Below are positions 29,410 through 30,904 of a stretch of DNA of 30,904 nucleotides, piece after piece. The notes under the pieces are model-generated. The model ran no database searches and was not told where the DNA came from. It saw only the letters and a program-made list of their open reading frames with translations. The stretch's first letter is position 1; each line of letters starts with the position of its first letter. A program made the position numbers and the translations under genes. Origin of the DNA: Schoenoplectus triqueter (taxonomy: Eukaryota > Streptophyta > Magnoliopsida > Poales > Cyperaceae); the NCBI GenBank assembly GCA_964058805.1, contig CAXKVV010001283.1:1-30904 (forward strand), read 5' to 3'.

Positions 29410-30618
29410 ATAATAAGACCTCCGTCCGTATTTCTATTTCTCCGAACAGAAATCGTGTTTCCATCCTCGGATGAAAACCGTGTTTCCGTCTCGACCCTAT
29501 ATTTTTAAAATTTTCTCATTCTCTGTGGTTCACTTCCGACATCTACACTTTGCATTGAATAATACTTCTATAATTTTTAATTGATGTAATTTTTTTATCC
29601 CACTATGTGTACATTTATTTGATCACGTGATGCTTAATTTATAGAATTTATAAACTAATAATGTTTTAAATTTTATCCAATATAAATTATATTTGATAGT
29701 TTATATTGCATAAAATTTATCAACTTTCTTCAATATAATTTGTTATTATTGTTTTTTAATTTGTTGAAGCTTTCCAGAAAGAACGAAAGAGATTCTGCCT
29801 ATTTAATGCAAACTTTTTTGGGGTGTAAATAGTGTGCATCGTCCAACTTCTGTGAGACTCCAACTCCAAACCCAAAAGAAATCGTTCTCTTCAAGATGAA
29901 AACTTGTTAAATTAGTATGCAGTACTTTAGAATGTTAAAATACTAAATTATAAATGTTTTATATATAAAATTATATAAAATTTTATTATCATCGTCATTA
30001 AAATTATTATTATTAATGTTATTGTTATTATTATTATGACATATATATGATTATGCACACTATTTTTAATTTAAAAAATAAATTATACATAATTATATAT
30101 ATATTTATGTAACTTTACTATATAGTAATCGTGTATGCATAATAATTTATATAAATTATCAAATATAATTTATATTGTATAAAATTTAAAACACTATCAA
30201 TTTGTAAATTCTATAAACATAAATTTTTTAATTTAATATTTTCTCTAATCCAACATATTAATTTTTAATATTTTTTCTAATATAATATCTAATGTAGTAT
30301 TAATTTTGAATTTTTTTATGTAAATAAAAATATTAGTTGAAAAATTGTACGAATAGTGATAGAATAGTACATATTTTATGATAAAAATATATCATCATGT
30401 GATCAAATAGTACATACTCAGTAGGATAAAAAATTACATTAATTAAAATTAAAAAATCATAGAAATATTATTCAGTGCGAAGTGTAGATGTCGGGAAGTG
30501 AACTGTGTGAAAAAAAGTAAAAGAGAAGATGAGAATGTTTGCCGAGAATAAAAAAATAAAAATATATGAAACCGGAATGAAAAGTTGATTTTAATTTGAT
30601 GACGGAAACCTTATTATT
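29410..30618. mobile_element. Long inverted-repeat (foldback) element, about 1.2 kb
   Basis: The left arm 29410-29720 and right arm 30137-30618 are reverse complements in two blocks. In the outer block, TTCACTTCC-GACATCTACACTT, TGTAATTTTTTATCC and TTTGATCACGTGATG at 29530-29635 match 30395-30500. In the inner block, GTTTTAAATTTTATMCAATA and TAAATTATATTTGATA at 29660-29705 match 30150-30205. The outer tips are AATAATAAGACCTCCGTC and, inverted, AATAATAAGGTTTCCGTC. About 160 bases in the right arm lack a partner. No coding sequence is present. The exact ends and target duplication are unresolved. Confidence 0.75.
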
Positions 30619-30858
30619 CTCTTTAAAACTTAATTAAGAAAATCAGTCCAAAACGAATCCAAATGATTTTTCCTTTATGATTATTATAAGAAAAGACCTA
30701 TCTAAATTCGATTGACCTTTCCTCACAGAAAAACTGATAAAACAAAACGAAAGCATCATACTCTGCTAAAATCAAACTAAGCTCAAAATCGAAAACAACA
30801 AAAGGAATTCAAGTAATGTATCTTAATCCAAGCACATCACATGCGTATTCCTAGACAT
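30619..30858. other. Spacer, no gene seen
   Basis: AT-rich unique sequence between two mobile elements, with no reading frame or repeat of note. Confidence 0.5.
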
Positions 30859-30904
30859 CAGTGGCGAATCCAAAGTGGTTCCGGAGGATATATACCCCTC
30901 TAAA
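30859..30904 (+). mobile_element. Possible 5' terminus of a second hAT element, cut by the window edge
   Basis: CAGTGGCGAATCCAAAGTGG resembles the CAGTGGCGGAGCC termini of plant hAT elements carrying zinc-finger MYM-like transposases, the same group as the fragment at 21023. The rest lies outside the window. Confidence 0.4.

Noticed and set aside
1..30904. A wholly new enzyme or defence system in the window
   Set aside because: Apart from VTE3, every coding signal with a recognisable family is a decayed transposon protein, and the rest is non-coding repeat. The unusual points are in repeat architecture, not in new protein machinery.

Overview
This is nuclear DNA from a flowering plant. The window holds one recognisable host gene in a large block of transposable-element debris. 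The evidence for a plant is a three-exon gene encoding the plastid enzyme MPBQ/MSBQ methyltransferase (VTE3), a Ty1/copia polyprotein whose primer-binding site matches plant initiator tRNA-Met, hAT-family debris and AT-rich introns. The species cannot be named from the sequence. I saw no rRNA, tRNA, CRISPR array or bacterial operon.

Layout. Positions 1-2762 look like the edge of another retroelement, probably on the minus strand. There is an open frame running off the left edge, a possible primer-binding site, a minisatellite of about 43 bp units arranged in 173 bp blocks, a 289 bp repeat, and an AT-rich degenerate repeat. Positions 2763-7882 and 7883-12878 are two head-to-tail copies (A and B) of one unit of about 5 kb. 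A third, truncated copy (C) lies at 18455-20945. A copia internal region lies between B and C: a primer-binding site (13099), a repeat-rich leader, and decayed gag, protease, integrase, reverse transcriptase and RNase H (14855-18425). The simplest reading is that B (with 12879-13098) and C are exceptionally long LTRs of this copia element, and that A is an extra tandem copy.

Positions 21023-21721 carry the C-terminal end of a hAT transposase and a possible hAT terminus. VTE3 occupies 22201-26149 on the minus strand. Its intron 2 contains a clean 668 bp hAT-type non-autonomous element with an exact 8 bp target-site duplication. Upstream of VTE3 are an ATA/ATC-type microsatellite (27005-27475), a CCCGTA-rich hAT-like element (28060-28858), a long inverted-repeat element (29410-30618), and what looks like the start of another hAT element at the right edge.

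VTE3 is the only gene likely to be functional. Its plastid product methylates precursors of plastoquinone and tocopherol. Everything else is decayed or non-coding mobile DNA. The most unusual structure is the 5 kb repeat unit. All three copies carry a CCAAT/TATA pair on the strand opposite to the copia gene. Two copies carry a 55-codon basic small ORF in excellent translational context, and copy A carries a dense CACGTG array.
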